A stretch of DNA of 64,000 nucleotides from Nonomuraea sp. NEAU-A123 (GTDB lineage: Bacteria; Actinomycetota; Actinomycetes; Streptosporangiales; Streptosporangiaceae): assembly GCF_018603905.1 (NCBI RefSeq), contig NZ_JAHFZZ010000030.1, forward strand, positions 1 through 64,000, given 5' to 3'. The notes below the pieces were generated by a model that searched no databases, had not been told where the DNA came from, and was given only the letters and a program-made list of their open reading frames with translations. The translations under genes were made by a program, and so were the position numbers. Below are positions 7,640-16,468 of the stretch, piece by piece (the stretch's first letter is position 1; every line of letters begins with the position of its first letter).

Positions 7640-10026
7640 GTATGAGCTCGCTTCCCCATGGCGACGCTGCCACGGTCTCCGGTCCCTGGCAGCCAGAAAC
7701 GCCATTCCTCGGCCTCGCCCCCGCTGAGCCATCGCTGCGGTTGGGTATGGCGCAGACAGGCCCGTCGTCACCGATGGGCCAGTCGACGACGGAGGCCCCG
7801 TTCGTGGCCGAATACCGCCTGGGCGACGAGGTCGTCGACCTCGGCGCTGCCGAGGCTCGGGCCTTCTTTTCCGAGCTGCTCGACCCGGAGTTCGACGAGG
7901 CGATGGAGGAGCTGCTCAATGAGGCGGAGACCGAGGTCGAGAGACTCGGGACCGACGAATCAGCGACCGGGGCCTCTCGGGCCGAACGTCTGCTGGAGCG
8001 GTGGATCGAACCCCTTCGCTCGGAGGCCGAAGGCCTCTTCGAGCGGATGGCTTATGGCCTCGACACTGCACAGGTCGGCGCGTTGAGCGAAACCGAGTTG
8101 GATAAGCTCCTCCAGCGATACGAGCCGCGCGAGACCGACCTACCGCCGGTGTTCGAGAACTTTCTGGGCAAGCTTTGGAAGAAGGCGAAGGGAGCGGTCA
8201 AGGGAGCGGTCAGGCTGGCCAAGAAGATCTCGACGCTGATGCCAATCGGATTGATTCTGCGCAGGCTGGCCGGACTTGTCCGGCCACTGTTCAAACGCTT
8301 CGTGAACATGGCCCAGGACAAGCTGTCTCCGGCACTTCGGCCGTACGGAGCGATATTGGCGAAGAAGTTCACCGGCGAGCTGGCAGAGTTCGAGGAGCTC
8401 GGCCGTGTGCCGGCCGCCGCCGACACACGGGTGCTGCAGCTCGGCTTCGACTCCGAGATCACGGAGCTGTTCTTCGCCCCAGATGAGTTCGCGCAGGAAG
8501 AACTGGTCACCGAGGCCATCGTCGCCAGCGCAGCAGAAATCGATATCCTGGGCGAACTCGACGACGCACGTGCCAGGTTTTTGACGCAGTTCCAGGCCCT
8601 GGAGGCGGGAGAGGACCCGACGCCGGTAGTGGAGGAATTCCTACCGGCGGTGCTGCCTGCGCTGCGGATCGGTATACGGATGGCGGGTCGCCCGAAAGTC
8701 GTCTCGTTCCTGGCCCGCTATTTGGGCCGACTCATCGCACCCTACGTGGGGCCTCAGATCGCACCCGCGCTCTCACAGGCGATCGTCGACGCCGGACTGC
8801 GACTCATGACACTAGAGAGCCCTGCCGAACCCACGCCAGGCATCGCGGGCGAGGCATTTGCGAACGCGATAGAGGACACCGTCCGCCGGGTCAGCGAGCT
8901 AGCGGCTGACGAACTCGAGGACGAGCTCACGCTCGAGACGGTGGCTTATGAAGGTTTCCAAGAGGCTGTCGCAGCCAACTTCCCGATCGGGATGCTCGAT
9001 CCGGCGAGCGAGTACCTCGAAACATCCCAACCAGCGGGAACCTGGGTTTCTATGCCGCGCGGTGGACACACGCGTTACCGCAAGCACACCGGCGAATTTC
9101 CAGTCACCGTAACGGTGCAGGCAGCAAATGCGATCCGCACCTTCGGCGGCCGCACTCTCGGCGCGTTCCTTCGCGATCAGCTAGGACGCACTGGCGTCGT
9201 TCACGGGCGCCTGCACCTCTACCAAGCCGTGCCAGGCACGCGGATCGGACGAATCCTGCGCGCCGAGCGTCGGTCCGGCAGGACAGGTCGGAGCAGCGAA
9301 CGCATCGCCGTCCATCCGCTGACGCGTGAGGCTGCAGGCATCCTGCTCGGCGAGCCCGGCCTGGGACGCGAGGTGGATGAGGCATCCTTTGTCCAGCCTG
9401 AACCGTTGGCCGTCGGTGAACGCCTGTACTACCTGGAGGTGCCTGGAGCCCGGCCCCATGCGGGGCGTTCCAGCAGCGCCAGCATGATGCTCGACCTACG
9501 GGCGAGGGAGATCCGCCTCACGCTTAATCTCAGCGAGTCCGACGCCCAAACCATCGCGGTACGACTGCGCCGTAAAGAGCCTCTCGGGGCCGCCCTGGCC
9601 GCGCTGCGCCGAATCTACCGGCCCGCGATTCGGACCGCGCTCGCCAACCCGCGTGGCCAGATTCGCATCATTCGCGAAGAACCCGAGCCTCAGGACCTCG
9701 TCAGTGGAATGTTTCAGCTGGCCCGATCGCCGTCGCTGCTGCTGGCCAACGCAATCGAGCGGTGGACCGGGCGTGCCCTCGGTGTCGAGCTAGCCCGGCA
9801 GCGCGACGCGTTCGCCGCTGCCACAGCTGAAGACTCCGACGGTGTAACGCTCCTGGTCAGCCTGTCTGATCCGCCCGGCCTCCAGGCGATCGCCTCTCTC
9901 CTCAGCGGCGGAGCCGGCGGTCGCACCGTGCCCGCTGGTCTCTGGTCATTGGCCGACCTGCATGGCCTACTGAATGGCTATCCGCGCGCAGGTGTCCAGA
10001 TCCGGCCGGGGCACCACCGTGCTTGA
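7636..10026 (+). CDS. Large protein of unknown function with 'E[TA]PF' motifs and cationic amphipathic segment
   Basis: 796 residues. The N-terminus is disordered with two 'ExPF' motifs ('PETPFLG' at 20-26, 'EAPFVAEY' at 53-60). An acidic helical region (about 65-170) leads to a Lys-rich amphipathic stretch (about 178-245, 'LWKKAKGAVKGAVRLAKKIS'), then helical and mixed regions to the C-terminus. There is no classical signal peptide or clear transmembrane helix. From memory, similar proteins with a Pro-Phe-motif N-terminus and a 'KKAxGAVKG' stretch occur uncharacterised in myxobacteria and other phyla; this was not checked. The amphipathic stretch suggests membrane contact or an exported particle component (inference). 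It heads the structural part of the operon. Confidence 0.75.
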   Translation: MSMSSLPHGDAATVSGPWQPETPFLGLAPAEPSLRLGMAQTGPSSPMGQSTTEAPFVAEYRLGDEVVDLGAAEARAFFSELLDPEFDEAMEELLNEAETEVERLGTDESATGASRAERLLERWIEPLRSEAEGLFERMAYGLDTAQVGALSETELDKLLQRYEPRETDLPPVFENFLGKLWKKAKGAVKGAVRLAKKISTLMPIGLILRRLAGLVRPLFKRFVNMAQDKLSPALRPYGAILAKKFTGELAEFEELGRVPAAADTRVLQLGFDSEITELFFAPDEFAQEELVTEAIVASAAEIDILGELDDARARFLTQFQALEAGEDPTPVVEEFLPAVLPALRIGIRMAGRPKVVSFLARYLGRLIAPYVGPQIAPALSQAIVDAGLRLMTLESPAEPTPGIAGEAFANAIEDTVRRVSELAADELEDELTLETVAYEGFQEAVAANFPIGMLDPASEYLETSQPAGTWVSMPRGGHTRYRKHTGEFPVTVTVQAANAIRTFGGRTLGAFLRDQLGRTGVVHGRLHLYQAVPGTRIGRILRAERRSGRTGRSSERIAVHPLTREAAGILLGEPGLGREVDEASFVQPEPLAVGERLYYLEVPGARPHAGRSSSASMMLDLRAREIRLTLNLSESDAQTIAVRLRRKEPLGAALAALRRIYRPAIRTALANPRGQIRIIREEPEPQDLVSGMFQLARSPSLLLANAIERWTGRALGVELARQRDAFAAATAEDSDGVTLLVSLSDPPGLQAIASLLSGGAGGRTVPAGLWSLADLHGLLNGYPRAGVQIRPGHHRA

Positions 10027-11290
10027 CGACACGACCGCCCTGCGCCTTCAGGCCACCCGCCAGGTTGCTCACTGGCGGTCGGCAGTCATCGCTCTCGATG
10101 ACTTCGAAAATTTCGCCTCGGCCTCGGCATGGGCGAATCTCGAGCACCACCTCGATGTGGCGATTCGCGCGCAGCTACGGAGTTCGGTGCAACGCCTCCA
10201 AAAAGGCGCCGACGTGCTTCAGGCGGAACTACAAGCTGCCGAGACCATTGCTGACCTCGACCGTGTCCGCCTTCTCGTTGTGCGCTTCCGGCGCAAGTAC
10301 CTCCAGGTCGAGACGGCGCTCGACTTCTATGGCGACGCTGTCAACACACGGACCAGCCCGAAGACGGGTGCCCTTCTGCGCGCCTGCGACATTCTCGCCG
10401 GCCGAAGCCTGGAGCAAGTGCTGCGTCCGCTCGGCCATCTCACACCGCCCATACTTACTTACGTCGACCGCGGTCTTGGCGCCTCCGTCCTCCGCAGCGG
10501 ACTCCGGCTGTGGGACGGCCGCTCGATCTCCGTCGCCGCCGCGATCAAGGTTACCCGGCATAACCTCGGCGGCGCCCGACCGAGTGCTCTCCTGCATGAA
10601 GCCGGACACCAACTGGGCTTCAGCCTCGGGTGGAACGACGAACTAGCCGCCGCATTCCGGCAGGAGTTCCGCCGCGACGCCCCAGATGTGGGCGATGCCT
10701 GGGCCAGTTGGTCAAGCGAGATGGCAGGCGACGCATTCGCCTTCGCTCACTCGGGCTACGCAGCCGTCGCGGCCCTACACGACGTGATCGCCGGAGAAGA
10801 GCGCCGAATCTGGAGTGTGCCACCAGGCGATCCGCATCCTCCAGCCGGACTACGCGTCGTCGCGAACGTGGCCATGGCACAACAATTCTACGGCGCGGGC
10901 CCATGGGATGACCTCGTGCGCTCCTGGACGCTCGCCCACCCGGCCGACCGAGCACCGACCGAAATCCGCGAACTGTACGTGCGCTCAGCCGCGCGGCTGG
11001 CACGCATCGTGGAGATCCTTCTCCTCAGACCGATGCGTGCGTTCCAAGGACGCCCGATCACCTCGTTGGTGGACCCGCTCCGGGTCCGACCAGACGAGCT
11101 GGCGCGGCTACAGCGCGATGCGGGCACAGCACTCTTCACGTCCCCGCACTGGCTTTGGGAAGAGGCCCTGCGGCTACTGGCCCTGTCGGGCTACCGGGCG
11201 GCGACCGAACCCGAGCACGCTACCGAGGTCGCGCAGCAATATGAGGACTGGATGACGCGGCTCGGTCGCGGCACCCAAGTCGCAGCCTGA
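10019..11290 (+). CDS. Putative zinc metallopeptidase (HEAGH)
   Basis: From GTG 10019 (8-bp overlap with the previous stop) the protein has 423 residues; an ATG at 9974 is possible but lacks a good ribosome-binding site. 'LLHEAGHQLGF' gives the HExxH zinc motif at His193-His197, and 'WSSEMAGDAFAF' provides a likely third ligand, Glu234, 41 residues from the first His, as in gluzincins. The N-terminal 150 residues are helical and coiled-coil-like. There is no signal peptide. Coupling to the 796-residue protein suggests it processes that protein or acts in the same assembly (inference). The peptidase family could not be fixed. Confidence 0.75.
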   Translation: MLDDTTALRLQATRQVAHWRSAVIALDDFENFASASAWANLEHHLDVAIRAQLRSSVQRLQKGADVLQAELQAAETIADLDRVRLLVVRFRRKYLQVETALDFYGDAVNTRTSPKTGALLRACDILAGRSLEQVLRPLGHLTPPILTYVDRGLGASVLRSGLRLWDGRSISVAAAIKVTRHNLGGARPSALLHEAGHQLGFSLGWNDELAAAFRQEFRRDAPDVGDAWASWSSEMAGDAFAFAHSGYAAVAALHDVIAGEERRIWSVPPGDPHPPAGLRVVANVAMAQQFYGAGPWDDLVRSWTLAHPADRAPTEIRELYVRSAARLARIVEILLLRPMRAFQGRPITSLVDPLRVRPDELARLQRDAGTALFTSPHWLWEEALRLLALSGYRAATEPEHATEVAQQYEDWMTRLGRGTQVAA

Positions 11291-11305
11291 GCAAAGGAGC
11301 GGAAA

Positions 11306-11662
11306 ATGGAAGATCAACAACCCTTGGAAGACCAGACCGATTCTGTGAACCGCAGGTACGAGGAACTTTACGCATGGCTCGACGTTCCCTCACCGGCCAG
11401 CGAGTTCATCCCATTCTGGAGCGAGGACTGGCAACGCCCGAAGCCCGAAGAGCCCCAACCGTCTCGGCCGAGCGCGTGGGGTGACCAGAGAAATCTGACC
11501 GACGACCTCGATGCCTTCTTCAACCAAGCCGGTGGCCTTGGCGCCCACAGCACCGCAACCGACACCACGACATCGGCAGCACAATCCAAGCCACTGCCCA
11601 AGCAGTCACGCCGGCCCTGGAATTGGCACACCAGGCGCCAACCACCAGAAACCAGCGTGTGA
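11306..11662 (+). CDS. Small proline-rich protein of unknown function (118 aa)
   Basis: It starts after an AAAGGAG ribosome-binding site, 15 bp behind the peptidase gene. The sequence is acidic and Trp/Pro-rich in the first half ('FIPFWSEDWQRPKPEEP') and basic at the end ('RRPWNWHTRR'). No domain, signal or membrane segment is seen. Low complexity suggests a disordered adaptor or chaperone-like role (inference). Confidence 0.6.
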   Translation: MEDQQPLEDQTDSVNRRYEELYAWLDVPSPASEFIPFWSEDWQRPKPEEPQPSRPSAWGDQRNLTDDLDAFFNQAGGLGAHSTATDTTTSAAQSKPLPKQSRRPWNWHTRRQPPETSV

Positions 11663-11675
11663 GGGAGAGGCTGCC

Positions 11676-12851
11676 ATGTTCCGCCAGATCGCCGCAAGCG
11701 TTGGCCGGGATCGGTTGATCAGCGCACCCGCTGGGCTACTCGCATCCCAAATCGAGGCTCTCTGGGCCGCCCGCAGTCGCGCCGCAAACATTCCCAGCTA
11801 TCCCATCCCGCCGGCAACAGGCCCGATCGCGTTCGCATCGAGAGTTCCAAGAACAAACGTTGTGTGGGATCACCTGATCTACGCCTACCTTGTGGAAAAC
11901 ACCCGCTGCGACGAGATAATCCGACGCGTGATCTTTGAAATCACCCACGGTGAGCGTTTTACCGTGCCGCGAAGGCCGACCACCTACGCGTGGCTTCGCT
12001 CGACCGAAGAGCTCTTCTACTCCTTCGGCCAACCCCTGCTCGCCTCTACGACAGTCAGCCAGCTCAGATCCGACCCACGCAAGACGAGGCGGAATGCCTA
12101 CTTCCGCATGTTCGGTATGGACCTGAACCACGGCACAGACGACGGTGGACCATTCCCCTACGAAAAGGCGGAGATCGCTAACCGGGACTTCATCACCACG
12201 TTCGAGCAGTTTCTTCGCGAAACGTGGCGGGCGATTGAGCATTCGCGCAACAGCGCTGGGCCGAACCCGACCGATGCTGGCGTTATCGCGAATCTGGCAT
12301 TGCGTCTCCAGATCATGCTGAACGAACGCCGAGGTGGCTCTGCTGTGATGCCAAACCTGGCTAGGGAGGAGTTCAGCGCGGTCGCTGTCATGTCCTGGAT
12401 ACACCTCTTAATCGACTTCGACAACGATGTCTTGATCGACCTCCAGGCGCTCGGAACTTCGCCTGAGGAACGGCTTTCGCGTCTAAGCGCACGCGTGGGG
12501 ATACCTTCGCACGCTCATTCACACAGTTTCTTCATCCTTGCCCCTCTCGTATCACGTCTGTTGATCGCCATTGAGGCAGGTGCGTTCAGCAACACGGCCG
12601 GGGCCGAGGTCCTATTCCGGCTACAGCCCACTCCCAGCCGCATCCGCGGCGAGGTACTGGAGATCATCGATCATTGGTCCCGGGTCACCGGTCGCAACCT
12701 CAAGGCAATCCCGGTCACCTCGAGCACGGTCGCTGCAACCCGGCAAAACACAACCTCCTCAGCCGCGATCGCCGTTGTCCCACGGCAGGGCATGGCACCC
12801 AGTGCGCCGTCGCCGAACAGGAACGGCGGCGTATCCCAAGGAACGCTCTAA
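11676..12851 (+). CDS. Conserved-looking protein of unknown function (391 aa)
   Basis: The start at ATG 11676 follows GAGGGAGAGG, 13 bp after the previous stop. The protein is largely helical, with notable blocks 'VWDHLIYAYLVENTR' (about 64-78), 'RRVIFEITHGERF' and a central acidic 'HLLIDFDNDVLIDL'. The C-terminal 50 residues are Ser/Thr/Pro-rich. There is no catalytic motif, signal peptide or membrane helix I can name. Its constant partner position in the operon implies a shared function. Confidence 0.7.
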   Translation: MFRQIAASVGRDRLISAPAGLLASQIEALWAARSRAANIPSYPIPPATGPIAFASRVPRTNVVWDHLIYAYLVENTRCDEIIRRVIFEITHGERFTVPRRPTTYAWLRSTEELFYSFGQPLLASTTVSQLRSDPRKTRRNAYFRMFGMDLNHGTDDGGPFPYEKAEIANRDFITTFEQFLRETWRAIEHSRNSAGPNPTDAGVIANLALRLQIMLNERRGGSAVMPNLAREEFSAVAVMSWIHLLIDFDNDVLIDLQALGTSPEERLSRLSARVGIPSHAHSHSFFILAPLVSRLLIAIEAGAFSNTAGAEVLFRLQPTPSRIRGEVLEIIDHWSRVTGRNLKAIPVTSSTVAATRQNTTSSAAIAVVPRQGMAPSAPSPNRNGGVSQGTL

Positions 12852-12881
12852 GGCCGCGTAGCAGAAACCATGGAGTGGATC

Positions 12882-14075
12882 ATGGCAAATAGCAGGGATA
12901 TATCAGGAGCGAACCGGCGGTTCGACGCGGCGAATAGCAGTACAGTCTCCACTGGAATGAACGAGGATATGCCCACGCGGGTCGCTGTTACCGAGCACTG
13001 GGCCTACCAGGTCGAGACCCCATTCCGGCCGGTCCATGAGATCCTTCAGCTTGTCTCCGATGGTTACGGAGGCACACCCGCCATCAAACAGGAGATCCAG
13101 TCAAGCCACAATGAGCCCAAAGAGGAAGGGCTGTTGGACGGGTCCGAGAGTGACGGCGAAGACCTAGATGAGTTCGAGGAAGGTGGCAGACCGGTGAACG
13201 CAATACAGCCACCTGAGGACCTCGACTTCGAAGAAATCCTGGCCAGGATCCGCCAAGAGCTTGCTCTGCGATTCACGAACCCCAACGACCCTGGGCTCCT
13301 CCAACGCCGACAACGACTGCGTGTCCTCTTTACAAGAGTCCCGCAATCTCATGTAAGACAGCTCCACTCCCGACTCGGGGTCCAACGCACTGGTGACGAA
13401 CTGTCGGGGCTATTCCACGGGCGATTGGCTTCAGCGACCCGGCACGAGTTGCTGAGGATTCTCCAAGACCGCCTTCTAGCTGGCCAAGACTCCTCGGCCC
13501 CACAGGGACAAGCCACCCAGCCGGAAACCTGGGGACCAAGGGACCCCCTGCCTGCCATCGCGCAACAGCGATTCGACTCTGCGCTAATGGCTTTGGAGCA
13601 GAAAGTCGCTGCAACATCTGATCCCCGCGCTTGGCGTTACCGCTGCTGGCTCGGCAAGCTCAGAGCCGGCGCCGACGACCGCGTAATCCAGTGGCACCGC
13701 ATCTGTCCGACAACGACAGGCGCTCAAGGCGCGGCTTTCATGATCGACTGTTCGCCTGGACCGCCGGTCAACCAGGCCGAACTCCAGGCTGCAATCTCGT
13801 CGCTACAGGACGTAGAGCAGGCCGGTCGAAAGCTCAGATTCATAACGCATATGCGGTCACAGATTCTCTTTTTCCACGAGATGGCAGGCGAGAATGTCCA
13901 CATGGACGCCTTCCGCGTCTTTCACGACGAGGTCTGGCTGGCGGAACGAAACCTAAATCTGTGGGCAAACTCGCCGACGGGCGGTAGCTCTGGAATGCCG
14001 AGGGCATACCGCTCCATTATGGCTTGGATACGCCAGAAACAGGATGATCCACGCAGCATCTATAGTTGCCTATGA
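12882..14075 (+). CDS. Operon-terminal protein of unknown function with 'ETPF' motif (397 aa)
   Basis: ATG 12882 is preferred over 12870 because GGAG at 12873 sits at ribosome-binding distance. The N-terminal 110 residues are disordered, with 'QVETPFRP' at 43-50 echoing the motifs in the 796-residue protein and a strongly acidic patch ('SESDGEDLDEFEE'). The middle is helical. The C-terminal 150 residues look folded ('DDRVIQWHRICPTTTGAQGA'), ending 'SIYSCL'. The shared Pro-Phe motif suggests both proteins bind a common partner (inference). The gene end overlaps a decayed recombinase on the other strand by 16 bp. Confidence 0.72.
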   Translation: MANSRDISGANRRFDAANSSTVSTGMNEDMPTRVAVTEHWAYQVETPFRPVHEILQLVSDGYGGTPAIKQEIQSSHNEPKEEGLLDGSESDGEDLDEFEEGGRPVNAIQPPEDLDFEEILARIRQELALRFTNPNDPGLLQRRQRLRVLFTRVPQSHVRQLHSRLGVQRTGDELSGLFHGRLASATRHELLRILQDRLLAGQDSSAPQGQATQPETWGPRDPLPAIAQQRFDSALMALEQKVAATSDPRAWRYRCWLGKLRAGADDRVIQWHRICPTTTGAQGAAFMIDCSPGPPVNQAELQAAISSLQDVEQAGRKLRFITHMRSQILFFHEMAGENVHMDAFRVFHDEVWLAERNLNLWANSPTGGSSGMPRAYRSIMAWIRQKQDDPRSIYSCL

Positions 14076-14532
14076 GGGGTGTCGTTAAGGATCAGCGCAC
14101 CAGGAGCGAAGTTGAGCTCGGCTCCGGCGCGGTTGATCAGCAGAGCGGCGGCGGAGTCTGCTTCGGCGGCGATGCGGGCTGAGGTCTCTTCGCTGAGGCG
14201 TACGTAGGCACCGAGGCTGGGCAGGTGTTGGTGGCGGGATTCGGCCTGGAGTTCGGGCGCGGTGCGGCCGACGGCGGCCAGGTGCTGGAGGCGAAGTGCC
14301 GCAGCTGGTGCAGGGTCCACCCGTTCCCGTGCGGGTCGTAGGTGGCGGTGGCGGTCCTGAATAGGTACTCGGCGCGTGGGTAGGACAGCCGGCCCCGTCC
14401 GATGAGAGGGCAGATGTCGGCATCCGCGTGAGCGCGGCGTCCTTCGGTGGGGGCGCGGCGGTCGGCGGGCCGGACCTTAGGCTCCGGCTGCCCCCGCCAT
14501 CCCGCACGGAAGAGCGCCCTGACTACGTACAA
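14060..14532 (-). pseudogene. Second tyrosine recombinase remnant, frameshifted
   Basis: Leftward frames give 'GRGRLSYPRAEYLFRTAT', then 'GWTLHQLRHFAS' (the HxLRH active-site box). After a frame change near 14290 comes 'HLAAVGRTAPELQAESRHQH', 'LGAYVRLSEETSARIAA'. These are the arginine box, the RH box and the Tyr region of a XerC/D-like recombinase C-terminal domain. The N-terminal half is missing. Unlike the 4212 remnant, its 3' end points away from the nearby att site. It is inactive as read. Confidence 0.75.
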
Positions 14533-15081
14533 GTAGAGGATGAAGGGCAGACCATAGACGGCGGCTCACTCCAATTCCCTACGGGCGTCAGATTCACCAG
14601 ATTGACGAGGTAATCCAGAGTCACGTCGGGGGACAGCGCCAGTGTCACTTCCCCCCAGGAGGGCGCCCGCTGTCAGGCTGGCATGGGCCAGGCGTGGCAG
14701 CCATCGCCCGCCGACGGGTCAACAGGCTACTTGGCCTTGCATCGCCAGCCGTCTAGCGTTCGCTGGCGGTGGCGTTATCGGGCCTGAGCTGCTCGAAGGG
14801 AGACGGCGGACGTTGGGATCAGGACGGGTAGGCCGCTGGGCAGAGTGCTTGTAGTGGTCGAGCAAGATCAGGCATTCGGCTGCGGCGCTGGCGTACCGCT
14901 TGGAGTCCGGCAGACTGTGAAAGCGTACCCAGCAGTCCATAGCGCGGCGAAGTGTCGTAGCAGATGGGCGGACAGTTGGGCCAACGCGACCGCCACAATG
15001 CTGACGGCTCCGTTAAGGTAGGGGCCGAGAGTTCTCGGAAAGGCATTCGGTAGGGTAACGCTGGCGGCCTCGCGGCACGAT
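14533..15081. other. Non-coding or degraded stretch at right end of element B
   Basis: I see no gene I can support between the recombinase remnant and the arm-type repeat. Short open frames on both strands lack recognisable domains or ribosome-binding sites, consistent with decayed element DNA. Confidence 0.5.
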
Positions 15082-15104
15082 CTTGCTAACAGAGATGCTA
15101 ACAA
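15082..15104 (+). promoter_or_regulatory. Arm-type repeat, right end of element B
   Basis: CTTGCTAACAGAGATGCTAACAA matches the site at 4166-4188 in 17 of 23 positions, with both YTAACA words kept at identical spacing. It lies 106 bp inside att site 2; its partner lies 70 bp inside att site 1. Confidence 0.45.
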
Positions 15105-15209
15105 CTCCCTGAGACGATAACGGATGGCGGTGGATGGCCGGTCCTCTGAAGCAGGGCGTGACCTGGGCATCGTGAGAGCGATGGACAGCCGTGGACGGTC
15201 TCGTACTGG

Positions 15210-15252
15210 CTTGTAAACAGAAGGTCAGGGGTTCGATTCCCCTCGTCGGCTC
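15210..15252 (+). other. att site 2: 3' half of tRNA-Thr(TGT)-like sequence
   Basis: Identical to att site 1 over 43 bp and to att site 3 over the 42-bp core plus four further bases (GCAG). It marks the boundary between element B and element C. No 5' tRNA half precedes it. Confidence 0.88.
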
Positions 15253-15259
15253 GCAGGTA

Positions 15260-15292
15260 GAAGGCCCCTTTCGAGAGTTGGAAGGGGCCTTC
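15260..15292 (+). terminator. Strong hairpin after att site 2
   Basis: GAAGGCCCCTT (15260-15270) pairs perfectly with AAGGGGCCTTC (15282-15292), loop 11 nt. It is the best preserved of the three att-linked, tRNA-terminator-like hairpins. Confidence 0.7.
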
Positions 15293-15354
15293 TTGATCTC
15301 TATAGAGCAGCGTTGTACAGCAACGCAGGCAGTGCTCCTGTCCCTGGCGTCAGA

Positions 15355-15585
15355 TCAGTTCACGCCGAGCTCCTTGCGCATCAGTCTTAGGTAGTCGTCG
15401 AACGCCGATGTAAGCGGTCCTTGATCGCACTTTCCATCTGCTCTGAAGAAGGTCATGAGTTCCTTGGTCGCTTTGTCGGCCGCACGATAGGTAGGGGAAG
15501 AGGCGAAGATCCGGACGGCTAGAAGCTGGTTGTTCAGTGCATCGAGGTTGTCCGCTTCGAGGTCAGATGGCCAGGGGCTTCCGTC
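15355..15585 (-). pseudogene. 3' remnant of an unidentified protein gene
   Basis: A minus-strand frame ending at 15355 encodes about 70 residues with protein-like composition, e.g. 'LDALNNQLLAVRIFASSPTY' and 'AFDDYLRLMRKELGVN'. An in-frame TGA near 15590 and the lack of a start show that only the C-terminus remains. The family was not recognised. Confidence 0.45.
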
Positions 15586-15883
15586 GTATCACCGCGTCGG
15601 TGACGAGTAGCAGCGTTTGTCGGTCAGTTTGGACAGCACCTGTGGCGGTGGCGGGCCGGAATTGTCGATGAGAAATAGCAGCGCTGCAGCTTGGTCGCAG
15701 GACTGGTGGTGACGGGGCCGCGTTCGTGCCGCTGGTGTTCAGCCCACGCCCCCGCCGCACTTCGTTCAGCACGGCGCCGACCCGCTGCCATGGATCGCCA
15801 TGACGCTGGCAGGCGGGTGCGGCGGGTACGGCCTGGCTGTGCTGAACAGGCCCAGAGACGGGGGAAAGCGCCCCTCACCGGAT
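15586..15883. other. Gap without a supportable gene
   Basis: Open frames exist on both strands but none shows a domain, a ribosome-binding site or a consistent coding pattern. It lies directly downstream of the putative anti-sigma gene. Confidence 0.4.
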
Positions 15884-16468
15884 CTACCTAGGGAGCTCGG
15901 TGCTGCACTGGAGGGTGTCGTCGACGTGGGCCAGGCCGAAGACGGCGCCCAGCTTGCTCGGGCTGTCCGGCAGGTAGTCGGACGTTCTGATCCCAGCGAT
16001 GATCTTCGTCCCAGGGGGCATAGCCGCCGGATCGACGGTGATCACAACTTGCCCGCCCTCCTCCTTGCTGCTGGACATGACCTTGTCGAAGCCCGGGATG
16101 TCGACCGGGGAATTACAGAACTCGTTGATCCGTATGTCAGCCGGGATGCCCGCCTGAGCCAAGGTGCTCTCCAGGGTCGCCGGGTCGAGGGTCTGCTCCT
16201 TGGTGAGCTTGACGGTGACCGTACCGTCGGCGTTGCTGTTGACGGAGAAGGCGGCGAGCTGGACGTGCACGCCCGCGGGAGGCCCGTTGACCTGCGGGCC
16301 GCCGGTCGCGACGGCCAGCGACAGCCCCCCGGCCACGGCGGCCCCCGCCGCGATCGCCGTGACCTTCCTGCGGCGGCGCGCCCGGCCTGCCGCGACGATC
16401 CGCTCAACGGGGGTGTGCATGTGCACGCCCTCCATCGACTCCCTCATGGTGTCGAAGACGTCGTTCAT
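15884..16468 (-). CDS. Single-pass membrane protein, putative anti-sigma factor
   Basis: 194 residues. A short cytoplasmic N-terminus ends in the basic run 'RARRRRK'. One transmembrane helix follows (about 37-58, 'VTAIAAGAAVAGGLSLAVAT'), then an extracytoplasmic domain of about 135 residues with no recognised motif. The start overlaps the stop of the sigma gene (ATGA), the standard arrangement of an ECF sigma factor and its membrane-bound partner. It lacks a clear zinc-binding HxxxCxxC motif, so the anti-sigma role rests mainly on context. Confidence 0.65.
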   Translation of the reverse strand: MNDVFDTMRESMEGVHMHTPVERIVAAGRARRRRKVTAIAAGAAVAGGLSLAVATGGPQVNGPPAGVHVQLAAFSVNSNADGTVTVKLTKEQTLDPATLESTLAQAGIPADIRINEFCNSPVDIPGFDKVMSSSKEEGGQVVITVDPAAMPPGTKIIAGIRTSDYLPDSPSKLGAVFGLAHVDDTLQCSTELPR

